Assembly: GCA_021401465.1 (NCBI GenBank)
Contig: JADDMT010000115.1
Coordinates: 21,326 to 85,325, forward strand
Origin: Teratosphaeria epicoccoides
Lineage: Eukaryota > Ascomycota > Dothideomycetes > Mycosphaerellales > Teratosphaeriaceae
Direction of reading: 5' to 3'
DNA: 64,000 nt
Made by a program: the position numbers and the translations under genes. The number at the start of each line of letters is the position of its first letter. The first letter of the stretch is position 1. This document shows positions 8,690-19,929 of the stretch, piece by piece. The notes under the pieces are model-generated. The model saw nothing but the letters and a program-made list of their open reading frames with translations, did no database searches and had not been told where the DNA came from.

Positions 8690-11600
8690 TTCTAGTTTAA
8701 GCAGGAGTCCTGTCTCCTTACGTCAAAGAAGTGCGCATGGCTAATCGACCGGAAGGCGCCGCTTCTAACAAGCCTGAAGATAGTAATTGCAAATAGCGAA
8801 GTACTAGTAGTTAGAGCGGATGTCAGAGCAAGCTAGAGAGCCAAGCTTGCTAGATAGGCAAGTTAACAGTCAGAGGAACTACCTGCTACTTAGTAGTTAC
8901 CTTTCATCTTTTCAGGCATACCTCTACGCAAACTCTAGTCAGACTTAAAGGTTAAGCAGCTAGTCCTACTATAGTACTACTCGAGGCATGCAAGCAAGCG
9001 ACAGTAGAGATCCTCTAATCTATTATCTACGCAGAGGGATTAGAGCTAACAAAGCGCTACTTAGAGCTTGTCAGGATCTTAGGACTAGAGAGACTAGACA
9101 CTCGAAGGCACTATGCTACTAGCTACTAATGAAGAGGGGGCACAGTCGTAATATATCGTAGGCAACTAGATGTATAAGCTAGCTAACACTAATAAGTAGT
9201 TTAAGGCTAATTTAACTGCCCTATATGAAATATTGCGGAGCCTCGACGAGACTAATAGCACTCTGACGCTCAAGTACAAGACAGCCGCGAAGGTATAGGC
9301 TATATTGCTCTCAAAGTATAAGAAGAACCTTCTAACATCCTTAAGGGTATACTAGCAACAGTACACAATGTACGAGATAGACGAGGATACGAGTATTAAT
9401 GACGCCTATGTAACACTTACAAACCTATTACGAAAGATCATGAATGTTAAACCTAAGACAAGAATGTTATACACGTAGGACAGAGTCGTCTAATAGCTCC
9501 TTAATACTCTACCTAAGTACTACTACGACCTAAGACGTAACATCGATCTAATAGGTATAAAGGATAGTTAGAGAATCCTGTACATCCTGTTCGAGGAGGA
9601 GTCGCGCCTAAAGGGCTCTAACATTGTAATAAGCGCGGAAGTTAGAAAGGGTAGAGCGTGCTTCCTTTGTAGCTTACCTAACTATATAGTGTAGAAGTGC
9701 CCCTGACTACCTGACGCACAAAAGGCACTAAAAGAGAAGCAGAAGCCATGTAAGCGCTATAGTAACCTACCTCGCTAGAGGAACACTAAGCTAAGGTCTC
9801 TAACCTAGAAGATTAGAGCATTAGAGATAAAAAGCAAGAAGTCTAGTCAGAGCAAATCGCGCTTAGGTAACAAGGACAAGAAGCGCATAGACAAGTAAAA
9901 GCACAAGAAGGCTAAGGCCTATGCTGTAGATGCAGACATGTCGTCGTCCTTAGGTGACTCTGACTCTAAGAGCTTAGTATTATTAGAGTACTCTAATTCC
10001 TCTAACAAATTAGATGACAAGTACAAATAGGCCTAACGTAAAGAGCAAGCTTAAATAAAGTGTAGATCTCCTTAACTCTAGCGTATTAGCCTACATGTCT
10101 GACAATAAGGATCTCTTTAGGAATCTGAACCTAATGTAGCGAAGACAAATTAAAGTTAGGGGTATTTTCTTAGAGAGTAGACATAGGGGTAAAATAGTAA
10201 TCTCTAATGCGTTTAGAGGGAGTCTTGTAGTTCCTATACTTTATGTCCTATAACTAGGTATTACTCTAATCTTAGGACAAAAGCTTGTTCGCAAATTTGA
10301 CTTAGTTAGGATAATGCTTCCTAATGCGTTCTACATAGTAAATTCAAACATTATTCTAATTCTAGAATATTACTCTTAAGGTAGTGTATACTAACTCTAG
10401 AAGATTCATAGCACGCCTATTGCTTAGTTAGAGGGAGCTAAAATCTAGCTAGAATCCCTGCTTGCTCTACTAGCAGACGTAGAAGACAACTCTAAAATAA
10501 AGGCACAAAAATCCTATGACCTTTAGTATTGCCGCTTTCTGCATTATAGCTAGACAAAGCTTGAATCTCTTTATAAGGTCATAACTCTGACGAACCTAAT
10601 ACCTGTAGTTAAAAGAAGAAGCAATGAAAGGTCACAGATAGAAAGCGTCAGATTCTTAAGCTAATATCGTTAGACATTTACGGCTCTTTGCTATTATTTA
10701 GAGAAGGTTACAAGTATTTCCTAATCATTGTAGACAATTACTTGCGAAAGGCGTAGGCATATCCGCTAAAGTATAGGTCTAATGTAGCAGACGCTCTACA
10801 TCGCTAGTGTAAGAAGATTAAGCTTAAGACTAATAGAGGCAAACTAATAGTAGTAAAGACTAATAACGCGCTAGAGCTAACGTCTCTACTAGGTTAGTAG
10901 GAGTCAGAGTATAGCATGGCGCTTAACTTAACTAAGGCATATGACTCTTGCGTAAACAGAGTTGCGGAGAAGCACATTAATGACACTAAGAGAGTCGTTA
11001 GAGCGATACTACAGGATGTAGGACTTCCTACAGAATTCTGGCTAGAAGCTCTGATTACGAGCTAATATGTGTATAACCTATGCCTACTAAAAATCGACAA
11101 CTTCTTAATTATGCTAGAGGAAGCTTAGTTAGAGCAGAGGCCTTTAGTAGACTATATCCGCGTTTAGGGGTACTAAGTTATTTCGCATATAGACCCTAAG
11201 TTATTGCTAAAGGATTCGAGAAACAACAAGCTTCTAAATTACAGACAGGAAGGCGTAGTCATTAGGTACGTCGAAGGCACTACTAAGATGTAGAAGGTTT
11301 AGGCGCTAGACATAAAGAAGGTTATTACGACAGGGTCTGTTAAAATTCTTCGAAGAAAGCAAGGGGGGTAATTTGAATCTTGGCTTTACTCTGAAGAATT
11401 AGAGTAGCTCTACACTAATGCGACGGCTAGTTAGACGTCTGCCTAAGAAGCCGTCTACCCTAAACCTACAGACAACCCGCAAGATTACAACAAATGTCTA
11501 GGTACTACCTAAACCCGAGACTAGCGAGGTTATCAAGAGACATAATCTTGACTCTAAGCATAAGTTAGAGCACAAGTTAGAGCATGTAAAAGAGTACGAG

Positions 11601-13600
11601 TCAGAGTATGCGAAGGTACTAAATCTACTAGTCGTACTACCTGTAGTACTTAGCAAGAGGACAAGAGCAAGGTTAGAGGCATCTAAGGGCGTTAGAGTCA
11701 GAGATGTAGTACATAATCCAAGATGGTTAAGCGAGGTTACTAGCAAGAGAGGTCGCAATTAGAATGACGATAGCAGGCAAGGGAATACAAAAAGGATAAT
11801 AGAGACTATCTGTAGCTTCATTACAATCTATAATGCCATGATAAAATCAAGCATAGATGAGGACACCTACTAGTATAAGGGCAACTAGGTTGCATTTACC
11901 GCATAGGTAGAAGAATATGGCTTAGTAATAGTAGGAGCTAGAATGCGACTGTTAGAGAAGATACCTGTCCTAAAGACATATAAGTAGGCTATCTCTGACA
12001 AGAAAGAAGGGCACCTATAGTTAGAGGCAGTCTAAGTAGAGATTAGAGTACTTAAGGGTAACCAGACATATGAAACAATAGTTACACTAAAGGATACTTA
12101 CCTAATTACGTCAAAATAGGTCTTTAATGTAAAATACAACACAGATGGATCGGTTAATAAGTTTAAAGCGCAGCTAGTAGCTAGAGGTTTTAGTTAGATC
12201 CTTAGAGTCGACTTTAAGGATACCTTTACTCTAATAGTTAGATATGATACTATCCGGATTTTTATGGCTATAGGCTACATGAATAACTAGGAGTTACACT
12301 AGGTCGATGTTAATAATGCCTTTACTAAATTAGTCCTAAAGGAACGCATTCTAATATAAGCTCTACTAGGTATAAAGGTTAACCCTAGCGAAGTGTTAAA
12401 GCTACTAAAAAGTCTATACAGCTTAAAGCAAGCAGCCTGAGACTAGCACTAGCTTTACAAGGGAAAGATTAAGAAGATCGGCTTTCGTCAGAGTAAGGCA
12501 GACCCCTACCTTTTCATCTATAACACTTAAAAGCTAATGATTTTAGTCTATGTCGATAACATCACGATTAGAGCTAAGAGCATAGATGATGTGAATTAGT
12601 TCAAGAGCAAGTTTGCAACATTCTTTAAGATTAAGGACCTAGATAAGGCAACATACCTGCTAAACGTTAGAATAGTTAGAGACTAAAAAGCAGGCACCTT
12701 ATAGCTAGATTAGACGTACTATGTTAACAAAGTTCTAGAGAAGCTCATAATGACTAAGGAGAGCGCTATACTAACCTGATCGCTAATAGACAGCTATAAT
12801 GCGATCACACTATTAGGGCCTAACAACATCAGAGTAAATCGCAAGGAGTACTAGGAGAGTATTAGGAGATAGATGTACGTAGGCATTCTAACCTGACTAG
12901 ACATTACATTCGCGCTTAGAAGACTAAGCTAGTACATGTTAGACCTAGCTTAGCATTACTAGCAAGCTCTAAAGAAGCTAGGAAGATACATGCGCTTAAC
13001 AAAGGACCTTAGGATTATCTATATAGCAAAGGGTTAGAGAATACTAGAAGGAAACTTTAACTCTAACTATGTAATAGACAAGACAGATTGTATATTAGTC
13101 CTAGGTAATGTCTACCTACTTGTAGGAGGTCTAGTAGGGGTCTAGTATCCTAGACGAGTAAGAAGTAGAAGTTAGTAGCTAGATTTACAATAGAAGTAGA
13201 ATACATAGTAATAGTAAGATATATAAAGTAGTCGTAGTTCCTATGTCAGATTCTCCGAGATATGAAGATAGAGCGACATAGTAGTTAGAGCCTACTTATT
13301 AAAGAGGAGATAAAGCTTGCAATTAGGTCACCTATAGTATAGCTGCGAGGAGATAAGTAAGCGGCAATTACCCTTACTACGGATGCTTATATAAGCAAGA
13401 GGTTAAAGCATATTAACGTGGCCTACTACTACTAACAGGATCTATGCAAGAAGGGAATCATATCTATTAGCTATGTTAAGACCTCTAACATAGTTGCTAA
13501 TAGTCTAACAAAGCTAAAACTAGGAACCTAGTTTGACAGAGTAGTAGAGTAGCTTTAGCTAAGGAAGTAGCTTTTTAGTTCTTATTACGCATATGTCTGC
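8690..13600 (+). pseudogene. Copia-1 gag-pol polyprotein (RIP-inactivated)
   Basis: Copia order is visible. Gag runs from about 9,120 to 10,020, with a knuckle near 9,657 reading CFLCSLPNYIV.KCP (Tyr at the His position). Protease-like sequence is at 10,090-10,290. A GAG-pre-integrase segment (FLHYS.TKLESLYK) is near 10,530. Integrase core spans 10,660-11,090. RT lies at about 12,120-12,700 with VDVNNAFT, SLYSLKQAA and LVYVDN, the last replacing the catalytic YVDD. RNase H is at about 13,060-13,540. This order (integrase before RT) defines Pseudoviridae/Copia. Dozens of in-frame stops, mostly TAG, make it non-functional. Frame continuity suggests mutation by transitions rather than indels. 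Confidence 0.85.
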
Positions 13601-13639
13601 TACTAGATAGTAGTACTACGAATACACTAGATAACCTAC

Positions 13640-15790
13640 TACCTTAGGAATCTCATTTGTTAACCAAAATCTCCGCTAGTTATATTACCTGCAGCCTACA
13701 CTAGGACTACGAGAACTACTACTACTACGCTAGGACCGAGAACTCTAACTGCTACGTTGAGGCTAAGAACTCTAACTACTAGGCTACGAGCTTAAAAGGG
13801 CTAGATCCCCGCTAGCTTGAGGACTACTACTAGGACAATACAAGCTTGCTTCGGAAATGTCTGACTAGTTAGAGGTACCTAGATAAATCTAACGAGGGTT
13901 AGAGACCTCTAACAGATTAGTATGCGTAACCTGAAGACAGTCCTAGAAATTGTTGTATATAGTAGCGCGCTCTTGACAGTTAGCCTTAGCAATCCTATAT
14001 AATAGATCGATGTAACCAAACTAAGGAGGAGGAGCTTAAAGAGCTAAAGGCAACTATAGCCTAGGCCTCTACATAGTAGCTAGAGAGCTTAGACCTATAG
14101 AATACAAACTCTAACACGCTAAATATAGACTCTAACTCTAACGTAGAGTACTATGGCTAGTAGCATACCGACTAATCCTAGGAAAGTTTAGCTTAAGCTT
14201 AGTAGACAGCTAAGCAGGAGACAGTATTCTGATATTGCTAGAGCGCTAGTCGCAAATACTACTAACACGCTAGTTGCCTAGGCTCCTACGAGTAGTTAGG
14301 CTTATACTAGTTATATAGGTGTTAGTAGACTAACGCCTAGACAAAGGAGCGAAGGGGCCTAGAGACAAAGTCGCTATTCGCTCCTAACTCTTAGCAAGTA
14401 GACGACTAATAATGTCAGAGGACGCTATACTCTAATAGCTAGGGCTCTAAATAAGGCTTATATTCCGGAGCATCGTATTTAGAATAGATTAGGTTTAATG
14501 CGACCGCTGTAGTATAGCAGGCTCCTTACTTAATAGCGACTTATCCTTAATAATTAGTAGGATAGGAGTGCAAACATAGCAAGGAGGCAGAGAATGCCTA
14601 CCCTAGACTTAACAAGTCAGAGCATTAATTCTCTTAATAAGGCGGTTCAAGCTATAATTAGTTGCCTAATCGCTAACCGTTAATTCCCTGCTAATGATAC
14701 TCTGCCTAGCGCAAGCTTCTTCTACCTAGCGAAGATAGACAAGGGTCCTACGAGTAACGAGATCCTCTAAGTCATACTCTGACTTAGCACCTAGCGCTAG
14801 ACGAGGCCTAGTAGGCTAGAGACTCTCTCTAAATTACTCTTTGAAGAAGTCCTCTACGTCATAATTAGTAACTAGATTAGTCAGATTATTGACATAAAGG
14901 AGCAGGTTATAATGTACGTGCTTATTATACTAATCATAGTAGCGTAGTTCCTAATTACGCTGTCTCTTAATGTTGCTCTGACTAGGTTGCTAAAGGACTA
15001 CTAGAGAAGGTAGATCATCCTTACCGAGATCCTGACGAGGGCGCCTTGAAGGTCGCTAAAGGGTAGGCGGAGCTAGTAGATTAGAACGTAGCCTAAGACT
15101 CTTCCTACTAGGTAGCAGGGTACTCTGATTAGCTAGATTGTTACCTAGCTTGTCTACACCTAGCTTGTTATATAGCGAATACTACCTCTTCTAATTCTTC
15201 TAAAAGCAATTAGTACATAAGCCTTTAAGATGAGGGTAACTTAGATTAGTAGCGTATACGCTATACGGCTTACTATAGTATCTACTAGACCTAATCCTAC
15301 ACTAATCTTAGTACACGCGCTAATTAGAGCTAGCTATAGCGAAGCTAGCAGCAATTAGCGTAGTACTATTCAGAGTGTTCAAGTTGTACTAAGTAGGATC
15401 TAGGTCATTCATAAAGGTAGTACTCTAATTAGAGACATAGTACTAGGTTACTTTGTTCTTAAACGAAGATAGTACCTTGTTAAAGCAGCTAAAGTTATAA
15501 GCTTCGCGAAGGAAGCAAATGTATGCCTAGAGCTTACTAAGGTTAAGGGTCGGATGCCTTAAGTCATTAGAGCTACTAAAAGTCAGCTATAGTCAGAGAA
15601 GCTAACTACACTAGATAACCTACTAGAGCTTGATAATCTATGCAAGCTTCATGTCAAACGAAGTACTATCTAGTAAGATTAGTAACATACCTCTCTATAG
15701 AGCTATGTTAATGTGTTAGAGAAGCTGCAGTTAGTGATTAATGATAATGAGAAAGAGAAGGATAACCAAGAAGGGAAGGGGGGCCTATTA
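13640..15790 (+). pseudogene. Copia-1 accessory ORF downstream of RNase H, membrane segment predicted
   Basis: Copia elements normally end soon after RNase H, but about 2.4 kb separates it from the 3' LTR here. Two linked frames look protein coding. One runs at about 13,990-14,230, with a charged helical stretch (KEEELKELKATIA). The next frame starts at ATG 14153 and runs to about 15,770 with segments such as RQYSDIARALVANTTNT, LIARALNKAY and KAAKVISFAKEANVCLEL. At 14,906-14,980 it encodes a strongly hydrophobic stretch (VIMYVLIILIIVA then FLITLSLNVAL, one TAG between) that would be a transmembrane helix. Stops are mainly TAG. I do not recognise the family. An envelope-like role is only an inference from position and hydrophobicity, and RIP can itself raise hydrophobicity (Thr to Ile, Ala to Val). 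Confidence 0.5.
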
Positions 15791-15993
15791 TAGAGTCAGA
15801 CCTACTTGTAAAAGCAGAGTAAACATATGAATTTGCGAACATGTAAGTAACAAACATGCTCTAGCGCATTATTCTCTTTTACAAGAGCATCATTCTAATA
15901 GCATGAGCATGCTACGACAAACATCTTCACTAGTTAGTAGATTAGAAGATAGTAGGAGTACGCTAAATATACTAGTATGTACCTAAGTAGGAG

Positions 15994-16254
15994 TGTTAAA
16001 ATGTGATAGGTAGTTGCATACTAGCTATACTAAGTTAGTAGGAGTCAGAGTTAGGTAGGACCCTGACTCTAACCTCTCTGACTCGGGTCAGGGGTTAAGG
16101 GATTTATGACCCTAGCTAGGGAGAGAAGAGTTTTTACCTCTTCTCTTCTATCTATCACGTTCGATATATATCTAATACCTGACATAATATATTCATTCTG
16201 TGGCTACTTCCTATGCGTAAATCTATTACCTGAATTTGAGGACTAATTTAAACA
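15994..16254 (+). repeat. Copia-1 3' LTR
   Basis: 261 bp, TGTTAAAATG to TTTAAACA, paired with 8068-8328. The flanks are GTACT on the left of the element and GCTGT on the right, so no target-site duplication is preserved. The right flank is an inverted Gypsy-2 antisense ORF rather than Gypsy-3, which implies later rearrangement. Confidence 0.88.
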
Positions 16255-16965
16255 GCTGTTGCAATTCTTTTAGTTATAGTAGATACTACCCTTATTAAAC
16301 CTACTAACGTAAATCTCGACTACACATAGTTAGTATAGGACATGTGTATCTCGCGGGTAGGGGACGCCATACTAACGCGCAGAGGTAGAATGTATGTAGC
16401 CTAGCTACTAAGGTTGTTATGTACCTGTAGCATAAGTAACAATTACATAAGGAGCGCGTAGCATTAAACTTATTCTTAAGCGCTATTACTACTAAGTGTA
16501 TAATTAGTCTTATTTGATTAATTAAAGAAGAAGAGGCTCTAGGAAGGACTAGTAGACACTACGTACTAAAGGCTTAGCAAAGTAGAAGCTTAGTTAAGGT
16601 TAGTGTTTAGGAACAAGTTGTTAGGGGTAGGGCGTAGCCTTTTTATACCCTCTACCTACACCTTGTTACCTACTACAACTGTTAGGCTAGTAACTTGATT
16701 TACAAGTGCAGAGCTCCTACCTTTACTTAAGTCATAGGGCGCGAATAATGTAATCACAGATAACGTAGCTAGTTTGCATATACGCTAATTTATAAGTAAA
16801 CTAGTATGAAGATATAACGAGCCTATGTTAGGAGTATACTCCTTCTGTTTTAAGTAGGGTACGCGTAACATCTGCGGATACTCCTACAAGCCCTAAGGTT
16901 CCACGACACGTTCTATAAAGTCACGACTAAATAGAGACAGCTAAGCTACTTAGTAAAGCTAGAGC
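16255..16965 (-). pseudogene. Second Gypsy-2 antisense-ORF start plus LTR-side sequence, inverted
   Basis: The reverse complement of this stretch aligns with 17,935-18,650: first the region 5' of the Gypsy-2 antisense ORF, then about its first 70 codons (16,500 down to 16,255). The two arms form a roughly 700-bp inverted repeat, diverged by perhaps a quarter. Copia-1 truncates the ORF copy at 16,255. This indicates two Gypsy-2 copies arranged tail to tail. Confidence 0.65.
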
Positions 16966-17278
16966 GTATACGCTTGCCCTACTATTTCAAGGATAGACAA
17001 AAGTACATACTTGTAGTTTCCTGATATCTTAACCTATAAGTAATGCAAAGGTATTACGAGGCTACCCTAAATGTAATATTAGCTACTATAGCGTAGCAAC
17101 TCTAGCTTATATGTGTTGCGAAGGTGTTAAGGGTACTGCTATGTAGGCTATTACAAGATTAACTAATCTTTAGCTATCTACCTATCTTGCGCGGTATATA
17201 ACACATACTATCCTGTACTGTATTTAGTCTGCTTACCTAATATTAAGGCTAAGGACATCCTTATAGGAGGAGAGGCAG
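16966..17278. other. Unassigned sequence between inverted arm and sLTR
   Basis: About 310 bp. No gene, knuckle or LTR recognised. It probably belongs to the Gypsy-2 LTR or an older insertion. Confidence 0.3.
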
Positions 17279-17679
17279 TAATACAGTTAATACTATTAGG
17301 GGGTATTAGAGCTAAACATACTCTAGTATACTACCCTTAGTATGCTACGGACCCTGTATACTATAGTAGGCGTCCCTTTATATGTTAACTTATATATCCT
17401 TTGTCCTATAGGCTTACTACCTAAGCGTAGAGATGTAATAATCCTACATGCTACCCTCTCTACAGTACTCCTATAGGGACTCTTAAGACCTGTAGTACCC
17501 CTATAGAGTTAGGCGCGGACATGCTTTCCTAATTAAGGTACATTAGGTAACATAAGTACCCTCCTATACTACCTCTATAATAAGTAGAAAGTAGTACTAT
17601 CTTATACCTATTAAAAGGTCAGATTACTCTGTTATACTACGAGATATTTTTATTATTATATAGCTTTATATCTATATTA
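17279..17679 (+). mobile_element. sLTR copy, plus orientation
   Basis: Starts TAATACAGTTAATAC and ends CTATATTA (401 bp). It aligns along its whole length with the reverse complements of 3040-3426 and 46983-47342, including the GGTCAGATTACTCTGTTATA block. The flanks (GGCAG / TGTTA) show no target-site duplication. Confidence 0.65.
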
Positions 17680-17850
17680 TGTTATCTCTAGTCTGTAGTC
17701 CTATATGACAACTACCCTAGTTACTTAGTCTAGCTTTATTAGCATAGTCGCTATAGGTAGCGCTTATAGCGCGCTAGTTATAAGTTTAGGGTACTCTAGA
17801 CATTTTATATTCTCTGCTAGACTATATAGCAGGAGAGGAGAAAGCAGAAC

Positions 17851-17934
17851 TAATATAGATATAAAGCTATAAAATAATGAAAATTTCTCGTAGTATAACA
17901 GAGTAATCTAACCTTTTAATAGGTACAAGATAGC
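17851..17934 (-). repeat. sLTR partial copy, inverted
   Basis: Begins TAATATAGATATAAAGC and matches the first 85 bp of the sLTR at 3040 and 46983. It breaks off where the right inverted arm (17,935) begins. With 17279-17679 it forms a small inverted pair around a 171-bp spacer. Confidence 0.65.
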
Positions 17935-18423
17935 TTCGCCAAATAGCTTAGCTGTCCCTATTTAGTCGTGACTATGAAGAAACGTGTTATAGAACCTCGG
18001 GGCTAGTAGGAATGTATGTAGATACTCTGTACGTGCTACTCAAAATAGCAGGAGCGCGCTCCTGGCGTAGGTCTCGTCATATTTTCATGCTAGTAGACTA
18101 GCACGAGTATAGTTAGCATATATGCGTAACAGCCGCGTTACCTGTTCTTGCATTATTCGGTCCCTATGTAAGTTAACTAAAGGTTAGTACTCTGCGTATG
18201 TAGTTAGAGTTACTAGCTTAACGGTTACGGTAGGTAATAGGGGGGCTGTTAGAATAAAAACCTCGTTGCTTCCTAACTTTCCTGTTCTAAAACACTAATA
18301 TTGACCTCTACTTCTACTTCGCTTAGCTTTTACCTCGCCGTGCCTGCGTGTCTAAACTAGAGCTTCTTCTTCTTCAATTAATCAATTAAGATCGATTAAC
18401 TCATCTTAGCAATAATAGCTTAT
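17935..18423. repeat. Right arm of Gypsy-2 inverted repeat (LTR/leader of the antisense ORF)
   Basis: Homologous in inverse to 16,965-16,480. It lies immediately upstream of the antisense ORF and beyond the end of minus-strand pol, the place of the Gypsy-2 3' LTR. A promoter for the antisense ORF would have to lie here. There is a pyrimidine-rich TTCTTCTTCTTC stretch at about 18,365, but I see no clear TATA motif. Confidence 0.5.
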
Positions 18424-19917
18424 ATGCTACAGACTAAGTTCGACGCTACTCGCTCTGCCTGTAATTGTCGCTCGTGTTAACGATGCCTTAATAACCTTAG
18501 TAGCTAAGCTGTACACACCTCTCCTCCGCGTGTTAGTAAGGCATCCCCTACCTGCGAGGTACGCGTGACTTGTACTAACCGAAGCGTAGCTAAGATCTAC
18601 GTCAGCAGATTTAATGAGGGTAGTGTCTACCGCAATTGTGTCAACTATAATAGCAAGCATCAAAAATGCTATGACCTCCCTAAAGAGGTGTATAGCGAGT
18701 ACAACTAGCTCTGCTATAACATCGATGACTTCTAGAGTACGCGCGACAAGGGGATTACTAAAGGTACTCTAACTATAAACAGGCTATAGGCTAAGTACCG
18801 CGAGGTACTTGCCTACCTGCTTGGCGCCCTCTTATGCTTTACTGTAACTACGAACCGCTTACATAGTAGCGTTCGCTTCGACTCTCTGCTAACAGGCAAG
18901 AACGTTTGCCTAGGTCTAATCGTAGACTTAGTCTAGAAGATCTTAAAGGTGTTAACTATTAGGGTTAAGACCTTTGCCATAGTACGCATATAGTGTAGGT
19001 ACCCTCTAAGGATAAATGCTAACCTTCTCCGCTAGGCTAACGTTAGCGTCGAGAAGTATCTGACTAGCCGCTAGCGTTAGTAACTCGGGGCCCTTGCCTC
19101 TATCGACAATAACTTCGAGACGCAGATAATCTGCAAGAAGGTTATTAAGCAATTTGCCATTCCTGCTACTAAGACTACGCCCTAGCGCTATACCGAGAGG
19201 CAGCCTACCTCTAAGCTAGTCTAGAGGACTAAGCCGTAAGTTTCTTACTTAAATCTTGTCGCGTGCATATAGCTAACACATTGTAGCCCTGCCGCCTATG
19301 TTGCCTTGACACTACTATCTAAGAAGAAGAAGAAGGCTAGGGCCAAGATTAAGGTTAGCGACAAGGAAGCCGAACCTTCCCTGCTTGCGATCCGCATAGC
19401 GTCTACTAAGACGCTAAGGTACAAGCCTCTAAGCCAGATCTTTAAGGATAAGGAGGATGACGACGTTTAGGATACTTTTGATCCTAACGTAATTCCTGCG
19501 CGCCGCGGTGTTACCGTACTAGTTACGCCTAAGGAAGACACTAAGTCCGATGATGTAATCGACACTTATGTCAAGAAGCGCAAGATAATCTCGAGGGCTA
19601 AGCGTAATAGCTACAAGCGCGCCTAAGTCTCTTCGCCTTCTAATGCTAAGGATAAGGAGGAAGTAGTTGTCGCGACTAGACGCGGTAAGGCTGTTGCTAG
19701 CTCTCTAGCTACTATGGGCTCTAAAGACAAGCTCCCTCGCAACCTACTAAAGAAGAAGATACTAGCCTCTCTTTGTAGCGTTACTACTCCTATTACTCCT
19801 AGTTACCTTGGGGTATGTAGTAGACCCCGTGCGGGTAGGCAGTCCTTAGCAGACCGTAACGAGAAAGACTCTTCTACTTTAGGTTTAGTTAGGAAGCCCT
19901 TAACTAGTAGTCGCTAA
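18424..19917 (+). pseudogene. Gypsy-2 antisense accessory ORF, Cys-cluster protein (about 497 codons)
   Basis: A single frame from ATG 18424 to TAA 19917 stays open apart from about 17 internal stops (mostly TAG, some TAA), with no frameshift. It lies between the pol end and the 3' LTR side of the minus-strand Gypsy-2 and is read on the opposite strand to pol. Near codons 70-82 it has RNCVNYNSKHQKC, a C-x2-C-x6-C pattern with the second Cys as Tyr (TGT to TAT is a RIP-type change). More Cys lie at the N-terminus (CNCRSC). A middle segment reads KYREVLAYLLGALLCF. The second half is basic, with KKKKKARAKIKVSDKE and KKRKIISRAKR, suggesting nuclear location. No known family is recognised. The sequence shows retained coding character; function is unknown. 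Confidence 0.65.
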
Positions 19918-19929
19918 GCATTAGCTACG

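Noticed and set aside
8063..16259. Possible target-site duplication of Copia-1
   Set aside because: The 5-bp flanks are GTACT and GCTGT, and the right flank is a different element; no TSD can be claimed.
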